The notes: a model not told the origin generated them from the letters alone. A stretch of 64,000 nucleotides of DNA from Anaerotignum sp. (GCA_020024255.1 JAHHTX010000001.1:1-64000); one strand, 5' to 3'. Shown: positions 34,971 through 44,398, counted from the stretch's first letter. A program made the numbers and translations.

Positions 34971-35001
34971 AGTATAACACGAAAAGAGGTTTTTGTATCA
35001 A
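34971..35001 (-). promoter_or_regulatory. Predicted hinT promoter
   Basis: On the minus strand TTGATA (34996-35001), a 19-base spacer and an extended TGT-TATACT (hexamer 34971-34976). Confidence 0.4.
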
Positions 35002-35534
35002 TTTTTAGGGAAATATTTACTGTATACATAGTTTAGACCGCCGATATGGTTCTGTTTGTCTGTGAATAGTTCAAAAATCAGGTCACGCAGTTCCGGTACA
35101 GATATGGCAAGGAAAAGATTGCGATAGAAATTACTCAAATCCAGTTCCTTTAATAAAGTCTGCTCCAAATATTTTTCTGCATTGATTTCTTCGTTGTTTT
35201 GCGTAGGATTTTTTATTTCCGGGGATTCCATATTTTCCCCCATAACGGAAAAGAAAATTTCCTGAATACGTTTTTTGCCCTTTTGTTCGTCCAGCATCAT
35301 GGTTTTTAAAGCAGGGGCGGCGGAAAGCAAAGGATAGGCATTGGAAAGACGGTTATAACGCTGTTCCATTTCCCCTGTTTCTGTCAAAGCGAGATCAAGA
35401 ATTTCCAAGAATTTCTCGTCTTTTGCCAGCTCTGCAAGGGAGGCATCGCCGTTTTCTCTTGTTGAAAGATTTTCTTTTTGTGCAGCATTTTTTTGTTTAC
35501 CTGTGGCATTATGATGGTAATTATATGGGTACAT
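34998..35534 (-). CDS. Helical, possibly ferritin-like protein of unknown function
   Basis: Protein of 178 residues with no signal peptide. The second half is helical with ELDLSNFYRNLFLAISVPELRDLIFELFTDKQNHIGGLNYVYSKYF, a pattern like rubrerythrin or Mn-catalase-type four-helix proteins (Glu and His spaced on helices), and the Tyr/His-rich start MYPYNYHH resembles spore coat-associated proteins. Only one half of a canonical ExxH pair set is evident (Glu...DKQNH), so metal binding is unproven. AAGGAG lies ten bases before the ATG. It is upstream of hinT on the same strand. Confidence 0.6.
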   Translation of the reverse strand: MYPYNYHHNATGKQKNAAQKENLSTRENGDASLAELAKDEKFLEILDLALTETGEMEQRYNRLSNAYPLLSAAPALKTMMLDEQKGKKRIQEIFFSVMGENMESPEIKNPTQNNEEINAEKYLEQTLLKELDLSNFYRNLFLAISVPELRDLIFELFTDKQNHIGGLNYVYSKYFPKN

Positions 35535-35705
35535 AGGGTATCTTCTCCTTTTTTAGGAATCTGTCTTAGCAGAAAATTCCTTTTGTTTTCTTTCATTCTA
35601 TGCAGGAGGGATTATATTCTTGCCTGTATCTTTTTGTATATTTCCATGGGCAGCTTTTTTGTAAAAAAGGATAGGAAAAGTATAGAAGACAGAGGATTTT
35701 TCTGC

Positions 35706-35711
35706 TATGAT
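35706..35711 (+). promoter_or_regulatory. Possible extended minus-10 promoter of murG
   Basis: TGC-TATGAT about 70 bases upstream of the murG start; no good minus-35 box. Confidence 0.3.
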
Positions 35712-35782
35712 AAAAAAATAAAGTGGTTTGGGGAGAATAGGGACATCTTTCCAAGGATACAATGATATGAGGTGACATAAAA

Positions 35783-36853
35783 ATGAAGAAAATTGTATTA
35801 ACCGGTGGCGGTACTGCTGGTCATGTAACACCAAATCTTGCGCTCTTACCCCTTTTACGGGAACAGGGTTTTGAGGTAATATATATTGGTTCGGAAACAG
35901 GCATTGAAAAAAAACTCATTGAGGCAGAAGGCATACCCTATTACAGCATTTCTACGGGAAAGCTGAGAAGATACTTGTCGAAAGAAAATATCAGCGATAT
36001 GTTTCGGGTGGTCAAAGGGGTGCATGAAGCAGGAAAATTGCTAAAGGAACTGAAACCTGACCTTGTTTTTTCCAAAGGTGGATTTGTGGCTGTACCTGTG
36101 GTTTTGGGAGCCAAAAAAAACAAAATTCCTGTGATTATCCATGAATCGGATATTACACCGGGACTTGCCAATAAAATTGCCATGCCTTTTGCAAAAACTG
36201 TTTGTACCACATTTCCTGAAACCTTGCAGTATATCCCCAAAGGAAAAGGGGTGCATACAGGAACACCTATCCGTAAAGAGCTTTTTCTTGGCAGCAAAGA
36301 AAAAGGGCTTGCCTTATGTGGATTTTCCGGGAAAAAGCCTGTTATTATGCTTATGGGCGGTTCTTTGGGTGCAGTAAAGCTGAATGTGTGCCTACGGGAG
36401 ATTCTACCGTCTTTGTTAAAGGATTTTGATGTCATTCATCTTTGCGGAAAAGGACATTTGGACGATGCACGAAAAGGGCAGGAGGGGTATTGTCAGTTTG
36501 AATATGTATCGGAAGGACTTTCCGACCTTTTTGCGGCGGCAGATGTGTTGATTTCCCGTGCAGGAAGCAACTCTATTTCCGAGTTTCTGGCATTGAAAAA
36601 ACCCCACCTTCTGATTCCCCTTTCTGCAAAAGCCAGCAGAGGCGACCAGATTTTAAATGCAAAATCTTTTGCAAAGCAGGGATTTGCAGAAGTTTTGCAG
36701 GAAGAGGAGATGACAGGAAAGACACTGGAAGACAAAGTCAGAAAGCTCTATGCAGAACGGGAACGGTATATTCATGCCATGGACGGTGGTGGCAAACAGT
36801 CTGGCGTAGATGCGGTGATGGCTGAAATCGGCAAAATCATCAGAAAGGAATAA
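35783..36853 (+). CDS. murG: UDP-GlcNAc--undecaprenyl-pyrophosphoryl-MurNAc-pentapeptide transferase MurG
   Basis: Glycosyltransferase of 356 residues that converts lipid I to lipid II on the inner face of the membrane. The Gly-rich GGGTAGHVTPNLAL is at 8-21; the C-terminal donor-binding region contains GGSLGAVKLN near 191 and SRAGSNSISEFLALKKPHLLIPL near 255. It is away from a division cluster, next to a cyclophilin gene. Clostridia commonly encode MurG outside the dcw operon. All catalytic motifs are present. Confidence 0.93.
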   Translation: MKKIVLTGGGTAGHVTPNLALLPLLREQGFEVIYIGSETGIEKKLIEAEGIPYYSISTGKLRRYLSKENISDMFRVVKGVHEAGKLLKELKPDLVFSKGGFVAVPVVLGAKKNKIPVIIHESDITPGLANKIAMPFAKTVCTTFPETLQYIPKGKGVHTGTPIRKELFLGSKEKGLALCGFSGKKPVIMLMGGSLGAVKLNVCLREILPSLLKDFDVIHLCGKGHLDDARKGQEGYCQFEYVSEGLSDLFAAADVLISRAGSNSISEFLALKKPHLLIPLSAKASRGDQILNAKSFAKQGFAEVLQEEEMTGKTLEDKVRKLYAERERYIHAMDGGGKQSGVDAVMAEIGKIIRKE

Positions 36854-36871
36854 AAAACATGAGTGTTTTTT
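36852..36871 (+). terminator. A/T-rich hairpin at the murG stop
   Basis: AAAAAACA and its complement TGTTTTTT around a four-base loop, overlapping the stop codon. Only one G-C pair, so weak. Confidence 0.35.
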
Positions 36872-36904
36872 AGATTTCGTAAGGAAGAATTAAGAATTTA
36901 GGAA

Positions 36905-36933
36905 TTGACATGATTTTGGGAAAGGCATACAAT
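36905..36933 (+). promoter_or_regulatory. Predicted sigma-A promoter of the cyclophilin operon
   Basis: Perfect TTGACA at 36905-36910, 17-base spacer, TACAAT at 36928-36933. Confidence 0.8.
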
Positions 36934-36997
36934 GAGGTACAGACCTTTATGAAACAGATAAAAAATAAACACAATATGCAGGAGGCATGATGGATTT

Positions 36998-37798
36998 ATG
37001 AAAAAATATATGGCTTTGGTATTGGCTGGCATATTGACACTGGCAGTGGCAGGTTGTGGTGCAGAACAGACAGAAACCAAAGAGGACACACAAACAACAG
37101 CACAGACACAAGAAAAAACAGAAAACCCTGATGTTTTGCAGTCCATGAAGCCGGAAAAAGGTGAGGAAATTGCGGTGATTACCACTTCCGAAGGAGTCAT
37201 CAAGCTGCGTCTTTATCCCGAAGAAGCACCGAAGGCGGTGGAGAACTTTAAAACATTGGCAAAAGACGGTTACTATAACGGCATTATTTTCCACCGTGTA
37301 ATCAAAGATTTCATGATTCAGACAGGCGACCCTACAGGTACAGGTACGGGAGGTGAAAGCTGCTGGGGAGAGGATTTTGAAGACGAAGTTTCTCCAAATC
37401 TGCACTTCTATGATGGTGCAGTGGCTATGGCAAACAGAGGACCCAATACAAACGGCAGCCAGTTTTTCATTGTACAGAATGAGGCAGCACCCAAAGAATA
37501 TCTGGACGCTTTACAGGAAGCAAAAGATGGCAGCAAAGAATTGGGGATTACCTTAAAAGATACTTTCTATAGTATACAAGACCTATTCCCTGACAGTGTT
37601 ATGAACTATTATAAAGAGCATGGCGGTACACCTCATTTGGAATATGTTTTTGGCAATCCCTATACCATTTTTGGACAGGTAATGGAGGGCATGGACACAG
37701 TGAAAGCCATTGCAGGTGTACAGACCGATGACAATGCAAAGCCAAAAAAAGATATTGTCATTGAAAACATTTCTTTTGAAGCCTATGGAGAAAAATAA
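36998..37798 (+). CDS. Cyclophilin-type peptidyl-prolyl isomerase lipoprotein
   Basis: Secreted lipoprotein of 266 residues: lipobox LAVAGC with lipidated Cys20, a Thr/Gln/Glu linker to about 50, then a cyclophilin domain with IIFHRVIKDFMIQTGDPTGTG and MANRGPNTNGSQFFI, including the Arg and Phe/Gln catalytic surface. It should catalyse proline isomerisation in proteins folding outside the membrane. An insertion of about 40 residues near 185-215 (DALQEAKDGSKEL to NYYKEHGG) separates two core strands. AGGAGG precedes the ATG at 12 bases. The next gene, also a lipoprotein, follows after 24 bases. Confidence 0.92.
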   Translation: MKKYMALVLAGILTLAVAGCGAEQTETKEDTQTTAQTQEKTENPDVLQSMKPEKGEEIAVITTSEGVIKLRLYPEEAPKAVENFKTLAKDGYYNGIIFHRVIKDFMIQTGDPTGTGTGGESCWGEDFEDEVSPNLHFYDGAVAMANRGPNTNGSQFFIVQNEAAPKEYLDALQEAKDGSKELGITLKDTFYSIQDLFPDSVMNYYKEHGGTPHLEYVFGNPYTIFGQVMEGMDTVKAIAGVQTDDNAKPKKDIVIENISFEAYGEK

Positions 37799-37822
37799 AA
37801 ATAAGGAAAGGATTAAACGAGA

Positions 37823-38317
37823 ATGAGAAAACCGAAATTCATGGTAATGGCGGTACTTTGTGTAGCAATGCTTGCAGGATGTCAAAGCAAAGAGCCTGTA
37901 GAAACAAAAGATGTTTCCTACGAACTGACTTTCCGCAATGACACGGGAGTGGATATTTCTACCCTATGTCTGCGTCCTGCTGTGGATAACTACAAATGGA
38001 CAGCAAATCTTTTGCAGGAGGAAGTTTGGAAAAACGGCAATGATGTTCCCATAGAACTGACAGGAAAGATTCCGGTAACAGACAAAGGCTGGGAAGTGAA
38101 GGTGACTTTTGCAAATGGCGAAGACAAGGACGCAGAGCATATTTGGGAAGGGGTACAAATTGCCGATGATGCAGAAATTTCTTTTACCATGAAGGATGCT
38201 GCTACGTTGGCAGATGATAAGCCAGATGAAGAGAATGACACAAAAGAAGATATAGAAGATGAAATAGAGGATATAGAGGATATAGATACAGAGGAAGTAT
38301 CCACGAAAGTGGAGTGA
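37823..38317 (+). CDS. Lipoprotein of unknown function with acidic tail
   Basis: Protein of 164 residues with lipobox AMLAGC (Cys20). A beta-rich middle (YELTFRNDTGVDISTLCLRP, IPVTDKGWEVKVTF) recalls small extracellular immunoglobulin-like or argininosuccinate-lyase-like lipoprotein folds, but I do not recognise a family. The last 30 residues are strongly acidic, with a repetitive DNA stretch encoding Glu-Asp-Ile units (about 38250-38290). Probably co-transcribed with the cyclophilin; a terminator follows. Confidence 0.7.
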   Translation: MRKPKFMVMAVLCVAMLAGCQSKEPVETKDVSYELTFRNDTGVDISTLCLRPAVDNYKWTANLLQEEVWKNGNDVPIELTGKIPVTDKGWEVKVTFANGEDKDAEHIWEGVQIADDAEISFTMKDAATLADDKPDEENDTKEDIEDEIEDIEDIDTEEVSTKVE

Positions 38318-38323
38318 TGGGAG

Positions 38324-38368
38324 AAACAGTCTTTTCGTGGTGATACCTGCAAAGAGACTGTTTTTTTT
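38324..38368 (+). terminator. Intrinsic terminator with competing upstream pairing
   Basis: Stem AAACAGTC with GACTGTTT at 38357-38364 and an eight-T tail. CCACGAAA at 38301-38308 is an exact complement of TTTCGTGG at 38333-38340 within the loop, so an alternative fold exists. Confidence 0.75.
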
Positions 38369-38409
38369 CTTGGTTTTTGCGACAGATGGCATGGAATTGC
38401 TATTTTTTG

Positions 38410-38438
38410 TTGCAAATAAACTGAAATTATATTATCAT
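38410..38438 (+). promoter_or_regulatory. Predicted promoter of the SEC-C/tsaC operon
   Basis: TTGCAA at 38410-38415, 17-base spacer, TATCAT at 38433-38438. Confidence 0.55.
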
Positions 38439-38505
38439 TTCAGAGAGTACATATTTTAATCATTAAGATAAACAGCAAAATGAAAGATTAAGGAGAGAAT
38501 GAAAA

Positions 38506-39006
38506 ATGAGTTTATATGCAAGCTGGATGGAAAAGGCGTTTTCAAAAGAAGGTAAGAGTGTAGAGGCTGTTTGGGACGAATATCTGCCCAAGGAACAGAA
38601 AATCTATGAATATATGATTGGACAGAAAGTAAATAAGGTAGAAGGCAGCGTGAAGGAACTGGCAGACCGTTTTGCTATGTCAACAGAAGAAATTGTTGCA
38701 TTCATTGACGGCATCAACGATGTACTGCCTGAACCTTATACCATGGACGAGCTGACAGAAGAATCTGCCATTGTATTGGAATTTGAATTTGAGGCATTGT
38801 TCAAAAAAATGGTGGAATACCATGCAGAACATCTTTATAACCTGCCCCAGTGGAACGGCATTTTTACAGAAGACGAAAGAAGAAAATTGACACTGGAGCA
38901 GAAACGTTCCCGCACAATCGTAAAGGGTGCAAAAATCGGACGTAATGACCCTTGTCCCTGCGGAAGCGGTAAAAAATACAAAAAGTGCTGCGGTGCAAAC
39001 CTGTAA
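38506..39006 (+). CDS. SEC-C motif protein
   Basis: Protein of 166 residues ending in the SEC-C zinc motif [18 protein letters not shown] (CxC then CC), as found at the SecA C terminus, where it contacts SecB and ribosomes. The helical N-terminal part (about 1-130) is not recognised. The SEC-C module suggests binding of a metal and perhaps of nascent proteins. AAGGAGAG precedes the ATG. The gene ends five bases before the threonylcarbamoyl-AMP synthase start, which has no ribosome site of its own, so translation is likely coupled. Confidence 0.85.
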   Translation: MSLYASWMEKAFSKEGKSVEAVWDEYLPKEQKIYEYMIGQKVNKVEGSVKELADRFAMSTEEIVAFIDGINDVLPEPYTMDELTEESAIVLEFEFEALFKKMVEYHAEHLYNLPQWNGIFTEDERRKLTLEQKRSRTIVKGAKIGRNDPCPCGSGKKYKKCCGANL

Positions 39007-39010
39007 GCAA

Positions 39011-40066
39011 ATGAACACGATGGTATACTATACAGATGCGGCTGCGTCCGACAGGGAAGGTATCGAAAAAGGGGCGGAAATTCTCCGAAAAGGCGGTCTT
39101 GTGGCATTTCCCACGGAAACGGTTTATGGTCTTGGTGCAAACGGTTTTGATGGGGAAGCCTGCAAGCGGATTTATGAAGCGAAGGGCAGACCCTCTGACA
39201 ACCCTCTGATTCTGCATATCTCCCAAATCAATGAGCTGCATCTTATTGTTCGGGAAATTCCGCCTGTGGCAAAGAAACTTATGGATGCTTTTTGGCCCGG
39301 ACCTTTGACCATGATTTTTTTGAAATCCAACAAAGTGCCAAAGGAAGTAACAGGAGAATTGGATACTGTTGCGGTCAGATTTCCTTCTCATCCTGTTGCC
39401 ATGGCACTAATTCGAGAGGCTGGACTTCCCATTGCAGCACCCAGTGCCAACACATCTGGAAGACCAAGCCCCACAAGGGCAGCTCATGTAGCCCACGATT
39501 TAAGTGGGAAAATTGATATGATACTGGATGGCGGCAGTGCAGAATGGGGATTGGAGTCTACCATTGTAGATGTTTCTGTCACACCGCCCATGATTCTCCG
39601 TCCCGGTGCAGTAACAAAAGAGATGCTGGAGCAAGTTGTGGGCAATGTGGGGATAGACCCTGCAATATGGGAAAAACCTACAGCAGAACTTCGCCCTAAA
39701 GCTCCTGGCATGAAGTATACCCACTATTCTCCGAAAGCCGAAGTCTATTTGGTGCAGGGGAGTAGAGAAGCTGTAACGGAAAAAATCAATGCTCTGGCGG
39801 TACAAGACCAAAGAGCAGGAAAAAAAGTGGGCGTTTTGGCTACAGAAGAAAGCAAAGACGGCTATAATGCAGATGTGGTATTATCCGCAGGAAGCCGTAG
39901 CTGTTTGGAAGAAATTGGTGCAAATCTTTTTCGGGTGTTGCGTCAGTTTGATGAAGTAGACATAGACGTGGTATATGCGGAAACATTTCCCTTTGAAGGG
40001 GAAGGCATGGCGATTATGAATCGTCTGCAAAAATCCGCAGGCTACCGTATGATAAAAGCGGAATAG
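39011..40066 (+). CDS. tsaC: L-threonylcarbamoyladenylate synthase (Sua5 type)
   Basis: Sua5-type enzyme of 351 residues that makes threonylcarbamoyl-AMP for the t6A modification of ANN-decoding tRNAs. The N-terminal YrdC domain shows [18 protein letters not shown] near residue 28, [12 protein letters not shown] near 55 and [16 protein letters not shown] near 140; the C-terminal Sua5 domain starts at [15 protein letters not shown] near 235. Two ATGs, 39011 and 39020, are possible; neither has a clear ribosome site, so translation probably follows re-initiation from the SEC-C gene. Confidence 0.94.
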   Translation: MNTMVYYTDAAASDREGIEKGAEILRKGGLVAFPTETVYGLGANGFDGEACKRIYEAKGRPSDNPLILHISQINELHLIVREIPPVAKKLMDAFWPGPLTMIFLKSNKVPKEVTGELDTVAVRFPSHPVAMALIREAGLPIAAPSANTSGRPSPTRAAHVAHDLSGKIDMILDGGSAEWGLESTIVDVSVTPPMILRPGAVTKEMLEQVVGNVGIDPAIWEKPTAELRPKAPGMKYTHYSPKAEVYLVQGSREAVTEKINALAVQDQRAGKKVGVLATEESKDGYNADVVLSAGSRSCLEEIGANLFRVLRQFDEVDIDVVYAETFPFEGEGMAIMNRLQKSAGYRMIKAE

Positions 40067-40090
40067 AAATACAGAAAAGGAGTGAATAAC

Positions 40091-40519
40091 ATGATAGGAC
40101 TGGGTTGTGACCACGGCGGTTATCCTCTGATGAAAGAGGTCATTGCGTATTTGGATGCACAGAAAATACCTTATGAAAATTTCGGTACGTTCTCCGAAGA
40201 ATCTGTGGATTATCCTGAATATGCCAAGAAGGTTGCTCATGCTGTGGCAGATGGAAAGTGCGATAAGGGTATTTTGATTTGCGGTACAGGCATTGGCATT
40301 TCCATTGCAGCAAACAAGGTTAAGGGAATTCGTGCGGCACTTTGTGGCGATGTATTTTCTGCAAAAGCAACAAGAGAGCATAATGATGCCAATATTCTTG
40401 CTATGGGTGCAAGAGTTATCGGTGCAGGCTTGGCATTGGAAATTGTAAAGGCGTTTTTGGAAACACCTTTTTCCAATGATGAACGTCATATTAGAAGAAT
40501 TAAACAGATTGAGGACTGA
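40091..40519 (+). CDS. rpiB: Ribose 5-phosphate isomerase B
   Basis: RpiB/LacAB-family isomerase of 142 residues that interconverts ribose 5-phosphate and ribulose 5-phosphate. The N terminus MIGLGCDHGGYPLMKEV and the GILICGTGIGISIAANKVKGIRAAL core, with the catalytic Cys in ICGTG, are typical. ATG at 40091 is used; AAAAGGAG at 40075-40082 fits it. Ribose 5-phosphate is also the predicted end product of the PhnPP route. The gene leads an rpiB-upp-tagO run. Confidence 0.95.
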   Translation: MIGLGCDHGGYPLMKEVIAYLDAQKIPYENFGTFSEESVDYPEYAKKVAHAVADGKCDKGILICGTGIGISIAANKVKGIRAALCGDVFSAKATREHNDANILAMGARVIGAGLALEIVKAFLETPFSNDERHIRRIKQIED

Positions 40520-40534
40520 GAAGGGACGGAAGAT

Positions 40535-41161
40535 ATGAGTAAATTATTTGTTTCAGAGCATCCTCTCATTAAAAGCAAAATGGCAATGCTGCGGAATAAA
40601 GAAACAGGCTCCAAGGAGTTTCGTGAAATTATCGGAGAAGTTGCCATGCTGCTCTCTTATGAAGCGACCAGAGATTTGCCCTTGAAAGAGGTAGAAGTGG
40701 AAACACCAGTGGATTTGGCACATTGTGAAGTCATTGATACAAAGCTCGCTATTGTACCGATTCTGCGTGCAGGTATTGGCATGACAGAAGGACTGCTGAA
40801 TTTGATGCCTACAGCAAAAATCGGGCATATCGGTTTGTATCGTGACCCTGATACATTAAATCCTGTAGAATATTACTGCAAGCTGCCTGCAGATGTGGAG
40901 GAGAGAACAGTCTTTTTGACAGACCCTATGTTGGCAACAGGCGGTACAGCAGATGCAGCCATTGGTTTTTTGAAGGATAGGGGCGTAAAAAAGATTATTT
41001 TCCTTTGTATTCTTGCAGCACCCGATGGGGTAAAAAGAGTGCAGGAAGCACATCCCGATATAGATATTTATGCGGCGGCATATGACAACAAGCTGAATGA
41101 CCATGGATACATTGTGCCCGGTCTTGGCGATGCAGGCGACCGTATTTTTGGTACGAAATAA
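40535..41161 (+). CDS. upp: Uracil phosphoribosyltransferase
   Basis: Upp of 208 residues, the standard length; it salvages uracil with PRPP to UMP. The family motifs [18 protein letters not shown] near residue 70, the PRPP-binding [10 protein letters not shown] near 128, and the C-terminal uracil-binding [17 protein letters not shown] are complete. The gene follows rpiB by 15 bases with a GAAGGGACGG site, and rpiB-upp adjacency is common in Clostridia and Bacilli near atp genes. Confidence 0.97.
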   Translation: MSKLFVSEHPLIKSKMAMLRNKETGSKEFREIIGEVAMLLSYEATRDLPLKEVEVETPVDLAHCEVIDTKLAIVPILRAGIGMTEGLLNLMPTAKIGHIGLYRDPDTLNPVEYYCKLPADVEERTVFLTDPMLATGGTADAAIGFLKDRGVKKIIFLCILAAPDGVKRVQEAHPDIDIYAAAYDNKLNDHGYIVPGLGDAGDRIFGTK

Positions 41162-41226
41162 GGATTTGTTTTCTTGCAGGTTCCCAAAAGACGGCTTTAT
41201 GGCGGGAACGGTTAGGAGAGGATTTT

Positions 41227-42258
41227 TTGATAGAGCATAATTGGTTATTATATATTGCGGCTTTTGCCAGTGCTTTTGCCATTACTTTAGTCACAACACC
41301 CTTTGCAAAATGGGTGTCTGTGAAGGCAGGTGCTATTGACTATCCCAAAGATAGAGGGGTGCATAAAAAGCCTATGCCCCGTATGGGTGGTGTTGCCATT
41401 ATTCTGGGCTTTTTGATTACGGTTTTGATGGTATATTATTTTGACCGCAGTATGAGCAGCAGACAGTTTGTGGGATTTATCATTGGCGCACTGATAATTG
41501 CAGGTTTGGGTGTTGTGGACGATATCAAGAATTTACCGGCTAAGCTGAAATTTTGTGTGCAGATTGTGGCAGCACTGATTGTCATTTTTTCCGGTACGCA
41601 GATACAGGTGGTATTATGGCCTGTGACGGCGGCACTACAAAAATTCAGTATACCCATTACCTTGATTTGGATTGTAGGCGTGACCAATGCAGTCAATCTT
41701 ATTGACGGTTTGGACGGTCTGGCAGCAGGGGTAACGGGCATTGGGGCATTAAGCCTCATGGTGCTTTGTATTATGACAGGGAGCACAACGGCGGTGGTAC
41801 TGACGGCGGCTCTTGCAGGGGCTTGTCTTGGATTTTTGCCAAGAAATTTTAATCCGGCAGAAATTTTCATGGGAGATACCGGTTCTACTTTTTTGGGATT
41901 TGTGGTAGCTGTCACCAGTATCCTTGGTGTGTTTAAAGGCTATGCGTTACTTGCAATGTGTGTCAGTGTTCTTTGTATTGGCCTTCCTGTTTTTGATACA
42001 ATTTTTGCTATGCTTCGCCGCATGGCAAAACATCAGCCTATTATGCAGGCAGACAGAGGACATTTGCATCACCGTCTTATTGATCATGGGTTATCCCAAA
42101 AGCAAGCAGTTTTGACCATGTATGCCATCAGTATGTGCTTGGGACTTCTGGCAATTTTTATTTCTGTAAAAAATTCCGGTACATTTGTGGTTGCACTTTT
42201 GATGGTTATTATCATGAGTTTTATTATTTATTATTTTAATGCACATAATAATAAATAA
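41227..42258 (+). CDS. tagO: Undecaprenyl-phosphate N-acetylglucosaminyl 1-phosphate transferase (TagO/WecA-like)
   Basis: Polytopic transferase of 343 residues with about ten helices. It links GlcNAc-1-phosphate to undecaprenyl phosphate to start teichoic acid or other wall-glycan synthesis. MraY/WecA-family motifs are present: RGVHKKPMPRMGGVAI near 40, GVVDDIKNLPAKLKF near 95, NLIDGLDGLAAG near 155, MGDTGSTFLGF near 215, and the RGHLHHRLIDHG His loop near 278, which separates it from MraY. The TTG start at 41227 follows TAGGAGAGG. It may supply the wall polymer to which the SLH protein binds; that is inference. Confidence 0.9.
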   Translation: MIEHNWLLYIAAFASAFAITLVTTPFAKWVSVKAGAIDYPKDRGVHKKPMPRMGGVAIILGFLITVLMVYYFDRSMSSRQFVGFIIGALIIAGLGVVDDIKNLPAKLKFCVQIVAALIVIFSGTQIQVVLWPVTAALQKFSIPITLIWIVGVTNAVNLIDGLDGLAAGVTGIGALSLMVLCIMTGSTTAVVLTAALAGACLGFLPRNFNPAEIFMGDTGSTFLGFVVAVTSILGVFKGYALLAMCVSVLCIGLPVFDTIFAMLRRMAKHQPIMQADRGHLHHRLIDHGLSQKQAVLTMYAISMCLGLLAIFISVKNSGTFVVALLMVIIMSFIIYYFNAHNNK

Positions 42259-42273
42259 AAAAATAGAAGAAAA

Positions 42274-42303
42274 GAGGATGTCAGCTTTTGCGGCATCTTT
42301 TTT
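42274..42303 (+). terminator. Terminator after tagO
   Basis: AAAGAGGATGTC paired with GGCATCTTT around TTTTG, with a T run; one mismatch in the stem. Confidence 0.65.
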
Positions 42304-42318
42304 CTGTTTGCCCCTTTC

Positions 42319-42347
42319 TTGTGCAAAGGGGTGTTTTGTAGTATAAT
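42319..42347 (+). promoter_or_regulatory. Predicted sigma-A promoter of dnaD-dnaI
   Basis: TTGTGC at 42319-42324, 17-base spacer, perfect TATAAT at 42342-42347. Confidence 0.7.
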
Positions 42348-42391
42348 CAAGGGCATTAAAAACAGTCACAAAGAAGAAAAGGGGGAGAAAT

Positions 42392-43342
42392 ATGGCGGAG
42401 GAAATTCGGATTTCCAAAGAGTTTATTGAAAAAGAACTGCCTGTTGCACCGCCTATGTATGTATCCGTCTTTTTGATGACACAGGCATTGGGCATGGCGG
42501 CAACGGAATCCAAGGTTGCGGAAAAATTGGATATTTTGGAAAGTGATGTGCGAAAGGCATGGAAGTATTGGGAAGAAAGAAAAGTTCTTCTTGTACATCA
42601 AAAGACAGAGGAAACCCAGAAAAAACCCCTTCCTTCAGTACGTCCTTCCTATGAGGCAGCAGAAATGGCAGTTTATATGAGCCGAAAAGATGTAAAGGAA
42701 TTGTTTTCCTATGCAGAGCAGAAATTGGGAAGAAGTCTTTCTCATCATGATACAGAGGTGCTTTTTGGACTTTACGATTGGTTGGGCTTACCCATTGATG
42801 TCATCGAAATGCTCATTGCCTATTGTATTTCATTAGAAAAACGGGGAATGTCCTATATTGAAAAGGTGGGCATTGCCTGGGCAGAGGAAGGCATTGATAC
42901 CATAGATAAAGCTACAGCGTTTATCCAAATGCGGCGGACAGGCTTCCGCCAAATTATGCTGACATTTGGACAAGGTACACGTTTGCCTTCTAAAGGCGAA
43001 GAAGAATTTATGAAAAAGTGGATACAAGAATATCGTCTGCCTATGGAGATTATTCTGGCAGGCTGTGAACGGACGGTGCTGCGGATTGGGAGAGTCAGCT
43101 TTCCCTATGCAGATAGTATTTTGAAGGGTTGGAAAGATGCCGGTGTCAAAACGATGGAGGACATTGAAAGATTGGATGCGGCATATACCGCAAAGCAGAA
43201 AACGGAGCAAAATACAGGCAAAAAGCAATCTTATCAGAAACAAATACAGCCAAGAAAGAATCGTTTTATCAATTATACCCAAAGAGAATGGGATTATGAA
43301 GAACTGGAAAGAATGCAGCGGCAGGAACGGGACGAGTGGTAA
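42392..43342 (+). CDS. dnaD: DnaD-domain replication initiation protein
   Basis: DnaD/DnaB-family primosome protein of 316 residues. A winged-helix N-terminal region (about 1-90) is followed by two DnaD_Ct domains: YAEQKLGRSLSHHDTEVLFGLYDWLGLPIDVIEMLI near 115 and GTRLPSKGEEEFMKKWIQEYRLPMEIILAGCERTV near 200, the latter with the YxxxIxxxW-like helix. A basic C-terminal tail with RKNRFINYTQREWDYEELE is shared with many Clostridia members. It is followed by a DnaI-like helicase loader, the expected partner. Confidence 0.92.
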   Translation: MAEEIRISKEFIEKELPVAPPMYVSVFLMTQALGMAATESKVAEKLDILESDVRKAWKYWEERKVLLVHQKTEETQKKPLPSVRPSYEAAEMAVYMSRKDVKELFSYAEQKLGRSLSHHDTEVLFGLYDWLGLPIDVIEMLIAYCISLEKRGMSYIEKVGIAWAEEGIDTIDKATAFIQMRRTGFRQIMLTFGQGTRLPSKGEEEFMKKWIQEYRLPMEIILAGCERTVLRIGRVSFPYADSILKGWKDAGVKTMEDIERLDAAYTAKQKTEQNTGKKQSYQKQIQPRKNRFINYTQREWDYEELERMQRQERDEW

Positions 43343-43366
43343 GCCTAGAAACAGGAGGAATGGGGA

Positions 43367-44356
43367 TTGACAGCGAAGGCAGAGATTTATAAAGAAATTG
43401 AACGGGAGTATGAAACAATCCGCAGCAGAAAAGCAGCAGAACTGCGTTACAGAAAGGAAATTGCCGAACAGAAAGTGCCAAAGCTGGCAGACATCACAAG
43501 AGAACTGGCTTTGGTGGGGGTACAGGCAACAAAGATTGTGCTGCAAAAGCCTGATGATGCCACAGAAATTACAGAAGCACTGAAGCAAAAACAAAAGACA
43601 CTTTTGGAAGAACGACAGTCCCTTTTGCAACAGGCAGGCATACAGCCTGATTTTTTAGAACCGGAGTATGAATGTGCCGCCTGTCAGGATACGGGATATG
43701 TGGGTAATGAACGTTGTTTATGTTTTAGACGGAAGTTGATGGATAAAATGTACGACCAATCCAATATACGGGATATTGTGAAACAAGAGAATTTCGACAG
43801 CTTTGATTTGCGTTTATACAGCGACAAGGTAAATCCCAAAGAAGGTATTTCTCCCAGAGAAAACGCACAGAAGATTTTGCGACGTGCTTTGACCTTTACG
43901 CAAAATTTTGATACAGGAGGGGAAAGTCTGCTTTTGTATGGCTCCACAGGACTGGGCAAAACCTTTTTATGCAGTTGTATTGCAAAGGAGCTTTTGGATA
44001 AGGGAAAGATGGTGCTTTACCTTTCCTCGGGACAGTTGTTTCGCAAACTGGAAGAGTTACGTTTTTCCAAAGAGAATGAAAGAGAAAAAGAAGACTGGGA
44101 CAAGGAACTTTTGGAAACAGATTTACTCATCATAGACGATTTGGGTACGGAGTTTTCCACGCTCTTCACGACAACGGAGTTGTTCCGTATCATAAATGAC
44201 AGAAAACTTCTGGGAAAACCTGTTGTGATTTCTACAAATCTTTTGCCGGAGGAAATGACCAATCTGTATTCCGACCGTATCACCTCTCGTCTAAGGGAAT
44301 ATAGCAGCATTAAATTTTTTGGGGAAGATATTCGTCTTTTAAAAAAAAGAAAATAG
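43367..44356 (+). CDS. dnaI: DnaI/DnaC-like helicase loader ATPase
   Basis: AAA+ helicase loader of 329 residues. An N-terminal zinc-binding region has CAACQDTGYVGNERCLC near residues 104-120, as in Bacillus DnaI, then an AAA+ domain with Walker A GSTGLGKTF near 190, Walker B LLIIDDLGTEF near 253 and the arginine-containing SDRITSRL near 305. It loads the replicative helicase at the origin with DnaD. The start is a TTG at 43367 with AGGAGG at 43353-43358. It forms a two-gene unit with dnaD. Confidence 0.93.
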   Translation: MTAKAEIYKEIEREYETIRSRKAAELRYRKEIAEQKVPKLADITRELALVGVQATKIVLQKPDDATEITEALKQKQKTLLEERQSLLQQAGIQPDFLEPEYECAACQDTGYVGNERCLCFRRKLMDKMYDQSNIRDIVKQENFDSFDLRLYSDKVNPKEGISPRENAQKILRRALTFTQNFDTGGESLLLYGSTGLGKTFLCSCIAKELLDKGKMVLYLSSGQLFRKLEELRFSKENEREKEDWDKELLETDLLIIDDLGTEFSTLFTTTELFRIINDRKLLGKPVVISTNLLPEEMTNLYSDRITSRLREYSSIKFFGEDIRLLKKRK

Positions 44357-44398
44357 GAAAATAGAAAAGTAAATAAAGAGAACACTGCACTTTGGCAG

